Shown: positions 26,172 to 34,870 of the stretch, one piece after another | Layout: each line of letters opens with the position of its first letter | Numbering within the stretch: position 1 is the stretch's first letter | Assembly (NCBI GenBank): GCA_948684385.1 | Contig: CAPQCU010000003.1 | Span: 1 to 64,000 of the forward strand | Reading direction: 5' to 3' | Length of the DNA: 64,000 bases | Source of the DNA: an uncultured bacterium | Lineage (GTDB): Bacteria; Cyanobacteriota; Vampirovibrionia; Gastranaerophilales; Gastranaerophilaceae | Notes under the pieces: generated by a model | The model's input: only the letters and a program-made list of their open reading frames with translations | Told to the model about the DNA's origin: nothing | Databases searched by the model: none | Position numbers and translations under genes: made by a program

Positions 26172-26822
26172 TTAAGGGGTAATCTTCATAGTCATCGGAA
26201 TTTTGCCGATTTCTCTTATCTGGCGCTCAAAATCAGTTATATCAACTCTAATAGCATCGAAAGTATTGTAATGCATCGGGATGACTTCGCTTGCTCCAAG
26301 CCATTCAGCTGCTTTAACCGCGTGTTCAATATCCATAGTGTATTTCCCGCCAATCGGAAGCATTACTGTATCAGGTTGATAAATTTCGCCAATCATTTTC
26401 ATCTCAGAGCTTAAAGAAGTATCTCCGGCGTGGTAAATTGTTTTGCCTTCGATTTCAAAAACGAACCCGCAAGGGCAGCCGCCGTATACTCCGTCGGGTG
26501 TTGAACTTGAATGAAAAGCAGGTACGGCGGCTGCCCTTCCCCAGCTATATTCAATCCACGCGCCTAAGCCGGTGTCTATTGTTTTTGCGCCTTTTTTAGC
26601 GCAGTAGTTTGCAAGCTCATAAACAGCGGTAATTGGTGCGCCTGTTGATTTAGAAATTTCAATTGCGCTTCCAAGATGGTCTCCGTGAGCGTGTGTGACA
26701 AATATATTGGTTATGTTTTCAGGCTTGTAATTTGGAACACAAACAAGGAATGGGTCGATTAAGATTTTTTTATTTGATGTTTCGATTTCAAATGCGCTAT
26801 GACCAAGATATTTAATCTCCAT
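26172..26822 (-). CDS. Metallo-beta-lactamase-fold hydrolase (UPF0173 type)
   Basis: 216 residues. The metal-binding motif is 'THAHGDH' (His44, His46, Asp48, His49), with later ligands in 'AGDTSL' (Asp) and 'PMHYNTF' (His). 'YLGHSAFEIET' and 'DPFLVCVP' at the N-terminus are typical of the UPF0173/UlaG-like group of metal-dependent hydrolases. The substrate is unknown. It overlaps the HxlR regulator gene by 11 bases and is probably co-transcribed with it. Confidence 0.88.
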   Translation of the reverse strand: MEIKYLGHSAFEIETSNKKILIDPFLVCVPNYKPENITNIFVTHAHGDHLGSAIEISKSTGAPITAVYELANYCAKKGAKTIDTGLGAWIEYSWGRAAAVPAFHSSSTPDGVYGGCPCGFVFEIEGKTIYHAGDTSLSSEMKMIGEIYQPDTVMLPIGGKYTMDIEHAVKAAEWLGASEVIPMHYNTFDAIRVDITDFERQIREIGKIPMTMKITP

Positions 26823-27162
26823 GCTCTTTAATCCTTTCTAATAGTTTTCTTAGCCTTTTGTACTCTTTGCCCCATTTTTGCATAGACTCAATAACCGGTC
26901 TTAGAGTGTAGCCGATATCTGTCAGGTAATACTCAACTTTTGGAGGAAGTCCTTCGTATTCTTCTCTTATAACAAGCCCGTCTTCTTCAAGTTCTTTGAG
27001 GCAGTTCGTCAGGACTTTTGCTGTGCACCCGATTTTATTCTTAAGTTCACTAAATCTAAGCTCTTTTTTTAAAAGCTCTTGAATAATTAATAGTTTCCAC
27101 TTTGCTCCAACCAGCTGAAGTACGACGCTTACAGGATTTACAGCTAAGTCTTTGAATTGCAT
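26812..27162 (-). CDS. HxlR-family transcriptional regulator
   Basis: 116 residues. A winged helix of the HxlR type: 'LQLVGAKWKLLIIQELLKKELRFSELKNKI' is represented by the segments 'GAKWKLLIIQELL' and 'RFSELKNKIGC', followed by 'LTNCLKELEEDGLVIREEY' and 'VEYYLTDIGYTLRPVI'. Such regulators often respond to electrophiles or redox; a conserved Cys ('IGCTAKVL') could be a sensor. Here it is in an operon with the beta-lactamase-fold hydrolase. Confidence 0.9.
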   Translation of the reverse strand: MQFKDLAVNPVSVVLQLVGAKWKLLIIQELLKKELRFSELKNKIGCTAKVLTNCLKELEEDGLVIREEYEGLPPKVEYYLTDIGYTLRPVIESMQKWGKEYKRLRKLLERIKEHGD

Positions 27163-27167
27163 CGGGA

Positions 27168-27494
27168 TTATTTTCCTTCTTCTTCGTTACCTTGAGTTGT
27201 GCCCCAGAGTTCTCTGATTCTGTCTTTAATACCCATTCTGCCAAACCATTTGATAACGAGTCTTTCTTCAAATCCAAGACCGCCATTAATTTTTGAGCAG
27301 TCAGCAAGAGAGAAAACTGCTTCCGAAATTGAAATTCTTACAATAAAATGCGGTTGCTGGAACTTTGCCGGATCCATCCATATTCTCATATTATTGTATT
27401 TTGTAATGTTCATGTTTCTGACGTTGTGGGCGTCAGCCTGTTCGTCAATCATAAATTTTTTCAAACTGTCTTCTAAATCTTTGAATGTAGCCAT
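27168..27494 (-). CDS. Hypothetical 108-residue protein
   Basis: A clean frame with AAAGGA before ATG. It reads as mixed alpha/beta with 'YNNMRIWMDPAKFQQPHFIV' and a glycine-rich 'CSKINGGLGFEERLV', but matches no family I know. Five bases separate it from the HxlR gene, and 13 from the UPF0210 gene upstream, so the three may form one operon. Confidence 0.6.
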   Translation of the reverse strand: MATFKDLEDSLKKFMIDEQADAHNVRNMNITKYNNMRIWMDPAKFQQPHFIVRISISEAVFSLADCSKINGGLGFEERLVIKWFGRMGIKDRIRELWGTTQGNEEEGK

Positions 27495-27507
27495 TGTCTT
27501 TTATCCT

Positions 27508-28875
27508 TTAATTATTCAAACTGTGTATTGGAGCAGGAATTCTTCCGCCTCTTTTTACAAAATTTTCTGAAGAAAGTGTGTTAACTTTCATAATTGGTGC
27601 TTCTCCGAGAAGCCCTCCGAAAACTACTTTATCTCCGACATTTTTGTTTGGAGCCGGAATAATTCTTACTGCAGTAGTTTTCTTGTTAATCATACCTATT
27701 GCCATTTCGTCTGCTATCATGCCTGCGATTGTTGAAGCCGGAGTGCTTCCCGGAATTGCAATCATGTCTAAACCAACCGAGCATACGCAGGTCATGGCTT
27801 CAAGCTTGTCAAAAGTCAAATACCCTTTGGCTGCTGCTTCAATCATGCCGGCATCTTCAGAGACCGGAATAAACGCTCCTGAGAGTCCTCCGACATAAGA
27901 GCTTGCCATAATTCCGCCTTTCTTTACAGCGTCATTAAGCATTGCTAAAGCTGCTGTAGTACCGTGAGCACCGGCGTGTTCCAAGCCCATCGCCTGAAAA
28001 ATTTGCGCTACGCTGTCTCCGATAGCAGGAGTCGGCGCAAGAGAAAGGTCGATGACTCCGAACGGGATATTTAATCTTTCAGCAAGCCTTCTTCCTACAA
28101 GCTCACCGGTTGCAGTAATTTTATAAGCGGTTTGCTTTATCTTATTTGATAAAACTCCTAAATCCGCATCTTTATGTAAATCCATTATCGCTGCTCTAAC
28201 AACTCCCGGGCCTGAAACACCGATATTTAGCGCGCATTCAGGCTCGCCGTAACCGCAGTAAGCACCTGCCATAAACGGGTTGTCACTGACTGAATTACAG
28301 AATACAACCAGCTTTGCAGCGCCCAGACCGTCTTTGTCGGCTGTCAACTCTGCTGATTGTTTAATTATATCTGCCATTTTTAAGACGGCATCCATATTAA
28401 TGCCTGCTTTTGAAGTTGCAACATTAACGGATGAGCAGAGCCTTGAAGTTGAAGCTAAAGCTTCCGGAATAGATTCAATCAAACCTAAATCACCCTGAGT
28501 AAAACCTTTTTCTACAAGAGCAGAAAAACCGCCAATGAAATCTATTCCGAGGTTATTTGCGCATTCATCTAGTGTTCTGGCTATTTTTACGTAATCTTTG
28601 TGCTTGCAAGCTTCTCCAACAAGAGAAATCGGAGTTACTGCAATCCGTTTGTTCACAATCGGAATAGAATAATCGTTTTCTATATCGTTTGCATAGCTCA
28701 CCAGATTTTTTGCATACTTATCAAGCTTGAACTTAATTTTGTCACAAACAGTATTAACGTCTTCTGACAGGCAGTCTCTCAAGCTTATTGTAAGCGTCAC
28801 AGTTCTTATATCAAAATTGTGAAGCTTAATCATATTAATAGTTTCTAGAATTAAATCTTCATCAAATATTGTCAT
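27508..28875 (-). CDS. UPF0210 (PFL family) protein
   Basis: 455 residues, the usual length. Motifs 'IDFIGGFSALVEKGFTQGD', 'SIPEALASTSRLCSSVNVA', 'GINMDAVLKMADIIK', 'FCNSVSDNPFMAGAYCGYGE' and 'AHGTTAALAMLNDAVKKGG' are characteristic. The family has an alpha/beta core related to glycyl-radical-like folds by name only; no enzymatic role is established. In many bacteria it sits beside a small ACT-domain gene; here the neighbour does not look like ACT. A TATAAT with extended TG lies eight bases before the ATG, giving a very short leader. Confidence 0.9.
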   Translation of the reverse strand: MTIFDEDLILETINMIKLHNFDIRTVTLTISLRDCLSEDVNTVCDKIKFKLDKYAKNLVSYANDIENDYSIPIVNKRIAVTPISLVGEACKHKDYVKIARTLDECANNLGIDFIGGFSALVEKGFTQGDLGLIESIPEALASTSRLCSSVNVATSKAGINMDAVLKMADIIKQSAELTADKDGLGAAKLVVFCNSVSDNPFMAGAYCGYGEPECALNIGVSGPGVVRAAIMDLHKDADLGVLSNKIKQTAYKITATGELVGRRLAERLNIPFGVIDLSLAPTPAIGDSVAQIFQAMGLEHAGAHGTTAALAMLNDAVKKGGIMASSYVGGLSGAFIPVSEDAGMIEAAAKGYLTFDKLEAMTCVCSVGLDMIAIPGSTPASTIAGMIADEMAIGMINKKTTAVRIIPAPNKNVGDKVVFGGLLGEAPIMKVNTLSSENFVKRGGRIPAPIHSLNN

Positions 28876-28952
28876 TTCACTTCATTATATCACGTATTAT
28901 AAAAAATTTAAATATTTTGAGTTATAATATGTTTACTGGAGGTATGTCGTAA

Positions 28953-29966
28953 ATGCTAGTTGTAATGAATAGCCACGCAACGGAAAAAGATATTAAGCGT
29001 GTTGAGTTATTTATTGAGTCAAAAGGTTTTGAAGCGCGTGTTTCTCATGGAGAAGCAAGAACAGTTGTTCATGCTATCGGGGTTAAAGAAGTTGACCAGA
29101 GAGATTTTGAATTGCTTCATGGGGTTGATGAAGTTATTAAGCTTACGACAAACTATAAACTTGCAGCGCGTGCCTGTCAGGGTAAAGACACTGTTGTAGA
29201 AGTTAATGGAGTTAAGTTCGGCGACAAATACACAGGCTTGATTGCAGGACCTTGTACGATTGAGTCTTATGACCAGATGGATGAAACAGCGCAGGAACTT
29301 TCAGAATCTAATGTTAAGATAATCAGAGGCGGCGCGTTTAAGCCGAGAACAAGTCCTTACGCTTTTCAGGGACTTGGTGAAGAAGGTTTGAAAATTATAA
29401 GAAGTGTTGCGGATAATCACGGAATGGCTGTGACTTCCGAAATTATGGAAGTTTCTCAGCTTGAGTTGTTTGAAAAATACGTTGATATTCTTCAGGTTGG
29501 CGCAAGAAATATGCAGAATTTCAATTTGCTCAAAGAACTCGGACATGCGCATAAACCTGTAATTCTTAAGCGCGGACTTTCTTCTACTTATGAAGAATGG
29601 CTTATGTCTGCCGAATATATTATGGCAGGAGGAAACAATCAGGTTATTCTTTGCGAGCGCGGAATAAGAACTTTTGAAAAATATACAAGAAATACTCTTG
29701 ATTTAACAGCAATCCCTGTAATCAAGAAGTTGAGCCATCTTCCGGTAATCATTGACCCTTCTCACGCAACCGGCTTAAGAGACAAGGTTGAGCCTATGTC
29801 AAGAGCTGCTGTTGCTGCGGGTTGTGACGGTTTAATAATCGAAGTTCACCACGACCCTGACAGAGCCGTTTGTGACGGAGCGCAATCGCTTTATCCATGG
29901 CAGTACGATTTGTTGTACAAACAAATTAAACAAATTGCGCCGATTGTTGGAAAAGAAATTATTTAA
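28953..29966 (+). CDS. aroF: 3-deoxy-7-phosphoheptulonate (DAHP) synthase, class I-beta
   Basis: 337 residues; GGAGG ten bases before ATG. Residues 1-70 form the ferredoxin-like regulatory domain of the I-beta group ('MLVVMNSHATEKDIKRVELF'), and the barrel carries 'IAGPCTIESYDQM', 'IIRGGAFKPRTSPYAFQGLG', 'QVGARNMQNFNLLKELG', 'KPVILKRGLSSTYEEWL' and 'VIIDPSHATG'. It condenses PEP with erythrose-4-phosphate, the first step to aromatic amino acids. TATAAT at 28923-28928 is its -10. It overlaps the convergent regulator by eight bases. Confidence 0.96.
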   Translation: MLVVMNSHATEKDIKRVELFIESKGFEARVSHGEARTVVHAIGVKEVDQRDFELLHGVDEVIKLTTNYKLAARACQGKDTVVEVNGVKFGDKYTGLIAGPCTIESYDQMDETAQELSESNVKIIRGGAFKPRTSPYAFQGLGEEGLKIIRSVADNHGMAVTSEIMEVSQLELFEKYVDILQVGARNMQNFNLLKELGHAHKPVILKRGLSSTYEEWLMSAEYIMAGGNNQVILCERGIRTFEKYTRNTLDLTAIPVIKKLSHLPVIIDPSHATGLRDKVEPMSRAAVAAGCDGLIIEVHHDPDRAVCDGAQSLYPWQYDLLYKQIKQIAPIVGKEII

Positions 29967-30282
29967 TGCTTAGATAAAATTTGTAAAGCATTCTCAAAAT
30001 CCTTTCATCAGAATGGATTACATTTTCCAGTTCAGTTTGAATTTCTTCTATAGATTTTAAAGGATTAAACATATAAAGCTCATAAATTTCTACATCAAGA
30101 GCTTTTGCAATTTTTTCAATAGTTTCTACGGCAGGAGAAAATCTGCCGGTCTCAAAATAACTTATATTAGGAGTGCCTATCCCGATTTTTTCGGCAAGTT
30201 CTTCCTGTGTAAGTTTTTTGGACTTTCTAAGCTCTTGAATTCTTTTGCCTAAAAGCTTTTTTATGTTTTTTGTTTCTCTCAC
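29959..30282 (-). CDS. XRE-family transcriptional regulator
   Basis: 107 residues, GTG start. The helix-turn-helix is 'LTQEELAEKIGIGTPNISYF' (residues ~24-43). The C-terminal ~35 residues resemble the tail of the second XRE protein at 50903-51217, suggesting related dimerisation parts. GATAAT six bases before GTG suggests a leaderless mRNA. It is divergent from a glycan operon, and the shared upstream region contains a 10-bp inverted repeat in the operon promoter, so repression of that operon (and itself) is a reasonable inference. Confidence 0.9.
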   Translation of the reverse strand: MRETKNIKKLLGKRIQELRKSKKLTQEELAEKIGIGTPNISYFETGRFSPAVETIEKIAKALDVEIYELYMFNPLKSIEEIQTELENVIHSDERILRMLYKFYLSIK

Positions 30283-30315
30283 AATTCTATTATCTTTTTA
30301 TCTGTTGGAAAAATA

Positions 30316-30370
30316 AATACAATATCATTATATAAATTTGCTTGACTTATATTGTATTACTGTATAAAAT
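30316..30370 (+). promoter_or_regulatory. Promoter and candidate operator of the 30.4-kb glycan operon
   Basis: TTGACT (30342-30347), a 17-base spacer and TAAAAT (30365-30370) form a promoter for the GT2 operon. An exact 10-bp inverted repeat, AATACAATAT (30316-30325) and ATATTGTATT (30349-30358), places one half-site in the promoter spacer and one upstream, close to the divergent XRE gene's own promoter. This is the layout of an XRE-repressor operator. Confidence 0.5.
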
Positions 30371-30436
30371 ATGTAGTACAACATTAATATTTGGTAAAAA
30401 TATAATGTTTAGTATTATAAAACGAGAGATTTATTC

Positions 30437-31288
30437 ATGAAAAGTTTACCAAAGGTTTCGATAATAATACCCTGTTATAATCAGGCTTCTTATGTTGGAG
30501 AAGCAATAGAGTCTGCTTTAAATCAGACTTATTCTAATATTGAAATCGTTTGTGTAAATGACGGTTCTTCAGATAATAGTTCGGAAGTTATTCAGAAATA
30601 TGCTGAAAGATACAAAAATATCTTATTTTTTGATGAAAAACAAAACAGAGGAGTTTGTTATTCAAGAAATCTGGCAATAAAATCATGTTGCGGTGAATAT
30701 ATTCTGCCTCTGGATGCTGATGATAAGATTGAACCGGCTTATGTTGAGAAAGCTCTGCAGGTTTTTGAAGAGAAACCGGAAGTAGGAATTGTTTACTGTA
30801 AGGCAGATTTTTTTGGTATTAAAAATAAGATTTGGAACTTACAAAATTATTCAAAAGATGAGATTATATTCCAAAATTTGATTTTTAATTCTGCACTTTT
30901 TCGTAAGAAAGATTTTGAAGCTGTCGGCGGATATAAAGAGTGTATGAATATCGGTTGCGAGGATTGGGATTTATGGATTTCGCTTATTAAAAACGGAGCC
31001 GGAGTTCATAGAATTGATGAAGTTTTATTTCATTACAGGCAGATTGCAGAAAATACCCGCACTAATGACGCGTTTTTAGTAAGAAGTAAAATTTTTAAAG
31101 AAATTTTTAAAAATCATCAGGATTTGTATCTGAATAGCAAGGAGTTTTATAAAAGAGTATTTGGAATGAATTCTGAAATTATTCGTGCGAAAAAGTATCG
31201 CAAGTATAAATTGTTATGGAATATTTTTCTCTGGATTTGTATTGTTGAGTTTGTATTATTGGCGGGGTTAGTATGTTTTCGATTGTAA
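30437..31288 (+). CDS. Family 2 glycosyltransferase with C-terminal membrane helix
   Basis: 283 residues. GT-A motifs: 'VSIIIPCYNQASYVGEAIES', 'IVCVNDGSSDNSSEVI', 'GVCYSRNLAIKS', 'YILPLDADDKIEPAYV' and 'CEDWDLWISLI'. The last ~22 residues ('LLWNIFLWICIVEFVLLAG') form a membrane helix, so the enzyme is probably held at the cytoplasmic membrane face. It overlaps the next gene by 16 bases and begins the three-gene operon 30437-33878. Confidence 0.9.
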   Translation: MKSLPKVSIIIPCYNQASYVGEAIESALNQTYSNIEIVCVNDGSSDNSSEVIQKYAERYKNILFFDEKQNRGVCYSRNLAIKSCCGEYILPLDADDKIEPAYVEKALQVFEEKPEVGIVYCKADFFGIKNKIWNLQNYSKDEIIFQNLIFNSALFRKKDFEAVGGYKECMNIGCEDWDLWISLIKNGAGVHRIDEVLFHYRQIAENTRTNDAFLVRSKIFKEIFKNHQDLYLNSKEFYKRVFGMNSEIIRAKKYRKYKLLWNIFLWICIVEFVLLAGLVCFRL

Positions 31289-32634
31289 TACCGACTCTTC
31301 AAAAAGATAACAGGGTTTTAAATCTTCTGATTGACGAGCTGGCTGAGAGTAAATGTGTAGGAGAAATAATTATCATTGATAATTCCTGCTCAGGTTTTCC
31401 TGTTTCTGAGAAAGTAAGAGTGATTGTTCCTGACAAAAATTTGTACGTAAATCCGGCATGGAATTTGGGTGTACAAGAGAGTAAGTACGAATTTGTCGGG
31501 ATTTTGAATGATGATATTGTTTTTCCAAAAAATTCATTTGAGCAAATTTACAGTTTTCTGGCAGAGAATACAATCGGGCTTCTTGGTCTGGATAGTATAA
31601 AACGAAGTGATAAAACTGAAATAATTGATTATCCTGAAGAAAGTGAAATTAAATTTTCTCCGGTTGATGTTAGAGATAATTGCTGGGGCTCTGCGATTTT
31701 TGGGAGGAAAGAGAATTTTTATCACATTCCTAATGATATAAAAATTTGGTGCGGTGACGATTATTTGTTCAAAATGAATAACCGATTAGGAAACTATAAA
31801 ATGCATAATGTGGACATTAGACATTTGCATTCCAATACCAGTTCGCTTAAAGAATTTGATTTAATTAAACAGAATGATGTGAAGTTTTATCAAAAAATTG
31901 ATGCAAAGCTATTTGAGAAAGTAGAGTTTCAGAAAAAATTTGATTTATTTGTTTCATTAGGTGCAGCTTGTTCTTGTACTCAAACGCTTAGAGATAGCAG
32001 ACTGCAGTATTTTTCTTATCCATTTGACTGGGTGTATGGCTCAAATTTTTTAGACAGAGTTAAAATACTGGTAAATAATTTTGAGCATTGGCTTGACAAA
32101 GAAGATTTGATAAGCTGGGGTAAAAGAGCTGAGACGCATCCAAATGAAATTTTTAAAAATACAAGAACGGATATTGTTTTTAATCATGATTTCAGAATGG
32201 ATACTCCGCTTGAAGAAAGTTTTGATGAAGTTAAACAAAAATATGACAGAAGAATTGCAAGGCTTTTAAACCAGATTGAAAATAGCAGAAGCGTGCTTTT
32301 TGCTTATATTTTACGTCCTGATATGAGAGAAGAAATTTTACAAAAAGATTTGAAGCAGGGATATGAATTATTGAAAAAAAGATTTCCGAATGTTGATATT
32401 CATATTTTGTATTTATTCTCAAGCAGAGAAGTTGATTTTCAAAACCGCAAAGTTATCAAAGTTACGGATAATATAACAAATATAAGATTTGATTATGATG
32501 CAAATCTGGCTGAGCTTCCCTGGGCAGCTGCTCCAAATAAGCTGAATAAGGTTTTTCGGGATTTTAATATCAGTTATAAACATTTAACTGCGAAACAAAA
32601 ACTAAAGAAATTTTTTAGGAGGAAAAAGGTATGA
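31273..32634 (+). CDS. Fusion: GT2-like domain and DUF1796 papain-like domain
   Basis: 453 residues. Residues 1-~200 are a short GT2-like domain ('MFSIVIPTLQKDNRVLNLLI', 'IIIIDNSCSG', 'NPAWNLGV', 'FVGILNDDIVF'). From ~225 the sequence reads 'FDLFVSLGAACSCTQTLRDS' and 'YFSYPFDWVYGS', the start of DUF1796, described as a putative cysteine-peptidase-like domain found beside glycan genes. A later 'DIVFNHDFRMD' could supply a His. The fusion implies the DUF1796 step acts on the transferase product. It overlaps both neighbours. Confidence 0.75.
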   Translation: MFSIVIPTLQKDNRVLNLLIDELAESKCVGEIIIIDNSCSGFPVSEKVRVIVPDKNLYVNPAWNLGVQESKYEFVGILNDDIVFPKNSFEQIYSFLAENTIGLLGLDSIKRSDKTEIIDYPEESEIKFSPVDVRDNCWGSAIFGRKENFYHIPNDIKIWCGDDYLFKMNNRLGNYKMHNVDIRHLHSNTSSLKEFDLIKQNDVKFYQKIDAKLFEKVEFQKKFDLFVSLGAACSCTQTLRDSRLQYFSYPFDWVYGSNFLDRVKILVNNFEHWLDKEDLISWGKRAETHPNEIFKNTRTDIVFNHDFRMDTPLEESFDEVKQKYDRRIARLLNQIENSRSVLFAYILRPDMREEILQKDLKQGYELLKKRFPNVDIHILYLFSSREVDFQNRKVIKVTDNITNIRFDYDANLAELPWAAAPNKLNKVFRDFNISYKHLTAKQKLKKFFRRKKV

Positions 32635-33878
32635 AATGGCAGAATAAAGGTCATGAATTTGACGAAGTCGGGAATAAGTTTAGAGAAGTTGAAAAGATTG
32701 TATTTATAGGTGATGATTTTAACCAGACTCATTATTATATTGATAAGCCTATCAGAGATTTTTTGAACTTTCTTGATGTAAAAATCGAATTTATTAAGCT
32801 TCCTAAAATGTTTTTGAAACATCGTGATTTGATGAAATTTGCTTTGAAATTTATAAATTTAAATCACAAAAATGCTTTAATTATTCCTCATTATCATTAT
32901 TCTGAAATGACTTTAGTGGCTAAGCTTTCTGATTATTTGAAAAGTAAATATCCTGAAAAGTTGATTTTTTCGACAAACGAGTTTTTTGAAAAATATTTGT
33001 CAATTTTTTCTGTGTACAAAGAGGATAAAACTTACGTTAGAGACACTTGTATTATTGTAACTACGGTTTGCACGCTAAACTGTAAATACTGCCTGAACTT
33101 TACACCTTTTCTTCAAAACCCTGCTCCGGTTTCGTTAGAGAAGTTAAAAGAAGAAGCGGATATTTATTTTAAGACTGTTGACAGGGTCGGATTTTTTCAA
33201 ATCTCCGGAGGTGAGCCTTTATCTTATAAACAGCTTGGAGATTATATTGAATGGCTTGCAGAAACTTATGGCTCAAAAATTGGTCAAATTTTGCTTGCTA
33301 CAAACGGAACTTTAGTCCCTGACGAAAAGCTTACAAAGATTTTGAAAAAATACAATGTGATTTTGCTTCTGGATAATTATACAAAGGCTGTTCCAAGAAC
33401 AAAGAAAACAAGAGATAACCTTATTGAGCATTTAAAAAATAATCAGATTGATTTTAGGAATTATGAAAAAGAGCAGGAGTTTTTCAAATTTTTCCCTGCT
33501 TCAGAAGATTATTCAAAATGGTCAGATGAAAAACTTGCCGGAAGAGCTGATAAATGCTGGGGTTTGCAGCCATGGCGCAACTTGAGAAACGGCAGAGTTT
33601 ATTATTGTAATTTTTCTTCGTTCGCTGTAACTGCCGGAATTATTCAGGATAATCCGGCGAATTACTATGATTTAAACTCGACTGTAAATAAAAAAGAACT
33701 AACAGAATTTTTGCTGGGATATTCTGAGCTTGGTTATGATACTTTCTGTAAGCTCTGTAATGGAATAAGTGCAGCAAACACTCTTGAACGCGATGTTGCA
33801 GGAGCTCAGGCAAAGCAAAAATACCTCTGGCATGAAGGTATGACCCTTTCTGAGTATGAAGAAATGACTAAGGATTAA
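32631..33878 (+). CDS. Radical SAM protein with N-terminal Rossmann-like region
   Basis: 415 residues, overlapping the preceding stop by four bases. Residues ~20-125 are an alpha/beta region ('KIVFIGDDFNQTHYYIDKPI'). The radical SAM motif is 'CTLNCKYC' (Cys147, 151, 154), followed by 'FFQISGGEPLSYKQLGDYIE' and 'ILLATNGTLVP'. C-terminal cysteines ('KCWGLQPW', 'VYYCNFSS', 'TFCKLCNG') form a SPASM/twitch-like set. It is the last gene of the GT2 operon; modification of a sugar or a glycan-linked group is the likely role. Confidence 0.85.
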   Translation: MKWQNKGHEFDEVGNKFREVEKIVFIGDDFNQTHYYIDKPIRDFLNFLDVKIEFIKLPKMFLKHRDLMKFALKFINLNHKNALIIPHYHYSEMTLVAKLSDYLKSKYPEKLIFSTNEFFEKYLSIFSVYKEDKTYVRDTCIIVTTVCTLNCKYCLNFTPFLQNPAPVSLEKLKEEADIYFKTVDRVGFFQISGGEPLSYKQLGDYIEWLAETYGSKIGQILLATNGTLVPDEKLTKILKKYNVILLLDNYTKAVPRTKKTRDNLIEHLKNNQIDFRNYEKEQEFFKFFPASEDYSKWSDEKLAGRADKCWGLQPWRNLRNGRVYYCNFSSFAVTAGIIQDNPANYYDLNSTVNKKELTEFLLGYSELGYDTFCKLCNGISAANTLERDVAGAQAKQKYLWHEGMTLSEYEEMTKD

Positions 33879-34509
33879 GGTATTCGACGATTTTTTCAGC
33901 AATCAAAAGCGCAGAGTTCTGGTTTTGACCTGTGATTAAGTTGCCGTCGACTTCAACGTGTTCTGCCCAGGGTTTTTCTGCAATAAACTCAGCGCCAAGC
34001 TCACGCAGCTTTGTCTCTAAAAGAAAAGGTACAAGTTCTTTAAGCTTCATTATGCCTTCTTCTTCGTTTGTGAAACTTGTAACACGTTTTCCGGCAACGA
34101 TATTTGTGTTTACAAAAGCAGCCGGCCCGTGGCAAATCGCGCTTACAAGTTTTCCGCTATTAAAGAAATACTCGATTGTTGAAGCGACTTCCATATTTTG
34201 TGCAAGGTCGAACATCGGCCCGTGACCGCCCGGAAAATAAACCCCGTCAAATTCTTCAAGGTCTATGTCCGAAAGTTTCTTTGTCTCTCTCAAAATCTTA
34301 ATACATTCGTCCCATTCTTCAGGGTTTGAGCAGGACATAGAGTTCTCGTCAACAGGCGAAAGTCCGCCCTCAGGGCTTGCAACAGTAACTTCGATATCCG
34401 ATTTTTGGAAAACAAGATAAGGAACGGCAAATTCTTCTAAATAAACGCCTGTATCCGGTATTTTGTCATTTCCGGATGAGTTTGTAGTTATAATTAATAA
34501 TTTTTTCAT
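33868..34509 (-). CDS. DJ-1/PfpI-family protein (Hsp31-like glutamine amidotransferase fold)
   Basis: 213 residues. The nucleophile-elbow Cys126 is in 'VSAICHGPAAF', and 'FDGVYFPGGHGPMFDL' is the acid-side motif. Length and the long insert after 'ASPEGGLSPVDENS' match the type 1 glutamine amidotransferase-like group that includes Hsp31/YhbO-type chaperone-deglycases. A stress-protection role is likely; the exact activity is debated in the family. It is followed four bases later in the operon by thioredoxin, read on the same strand, which fits oxidative stress. Confidence 0.85.
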   Translation of the reverse strand: MKKLLIITTNSSGNDKIPDTGVYLEEFAVPYLVFQKSDIEVTVASPEGGLSPVDENSMSCSNPEEWDECIKILRETKKLSDIDLEEFDGVYFPGGHGPMFDLAQNMEVASTIEYFFNSGKLVSAICHGPAAFVNTNIVAGKRVTSFTNEEEGIMKLKELVPFLLETKLRELGAEFIAEKPWAEHVEVDGNLITGQNQNSALLIAEKIVEYLNP

Positions 34510-34513
34510 TCTC

Positions 34514-34813
34514 CTACCTCAAGTGTTTCATAACAATATTCATCAAATCTTCTTTCTTTCGAAGTCCGCTGAAGCGTTCAACTTCCTTGCCGTCTTTAAA
34601 AAGAATGAATGTCGGGAAAGAATGAATTCCGTGTCTTATGGCAAGTTCAGGATTATCATCAGAGTTAACCTGTCCGACCCAGACTTTGTCCATGTTTTTA
34701 AGCTCTTCTTCCTGTTTTTTACAGTAACCGCACCACGGAGCGAAAAATTCAACAACTTTAAGCCCTTCTTTTGTCTCGTTATCAAAATTATCTTTTGTAA
34801 GTTCTTTTAGCAT
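34514..34813 (-). CDS. trx: Thioredoxin
   Basis: 99 residues. Active site 'FFAPWCGYCKKQ' (Cys28, Cys31) is CGYC rather than the usual CGPC, which should shift the redox potential upward. 'VNSDDNPELAIRHGIHSFPT' and 'TFILFKDGKEVERFSG' complete the fold, with the cis-Pro in 'SFPT'. AGGAGG precedes the ATG. It lies upstream of and nearly abuts the DJ-1/PfpI gene. Confidence 0.93.
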   Translation of the reverse strand: MLKELTKDNFDNETKEGLKVVEFFAPWCGYCKKQEEELKNMDKVWVGQVNSDDNPELAIRHGIHSFPTFILFKDGKEVERFSGLRKKEDLMNIVMKHLR

Positions 34814-34870
34814 AAAAAAATTCCTCCTGAATAAGATTAGGAGGAAACAAGAAATTTTTGCATTGTCTAA

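Noticed and set aside
28944..28952. Two-codon mini-ORF (ATG TCG TAA) just before aroF
   Set aside because: GGAGG is only one base from this ATG but about ten from the aroF ATG, so a regulatory uORF is not supported.
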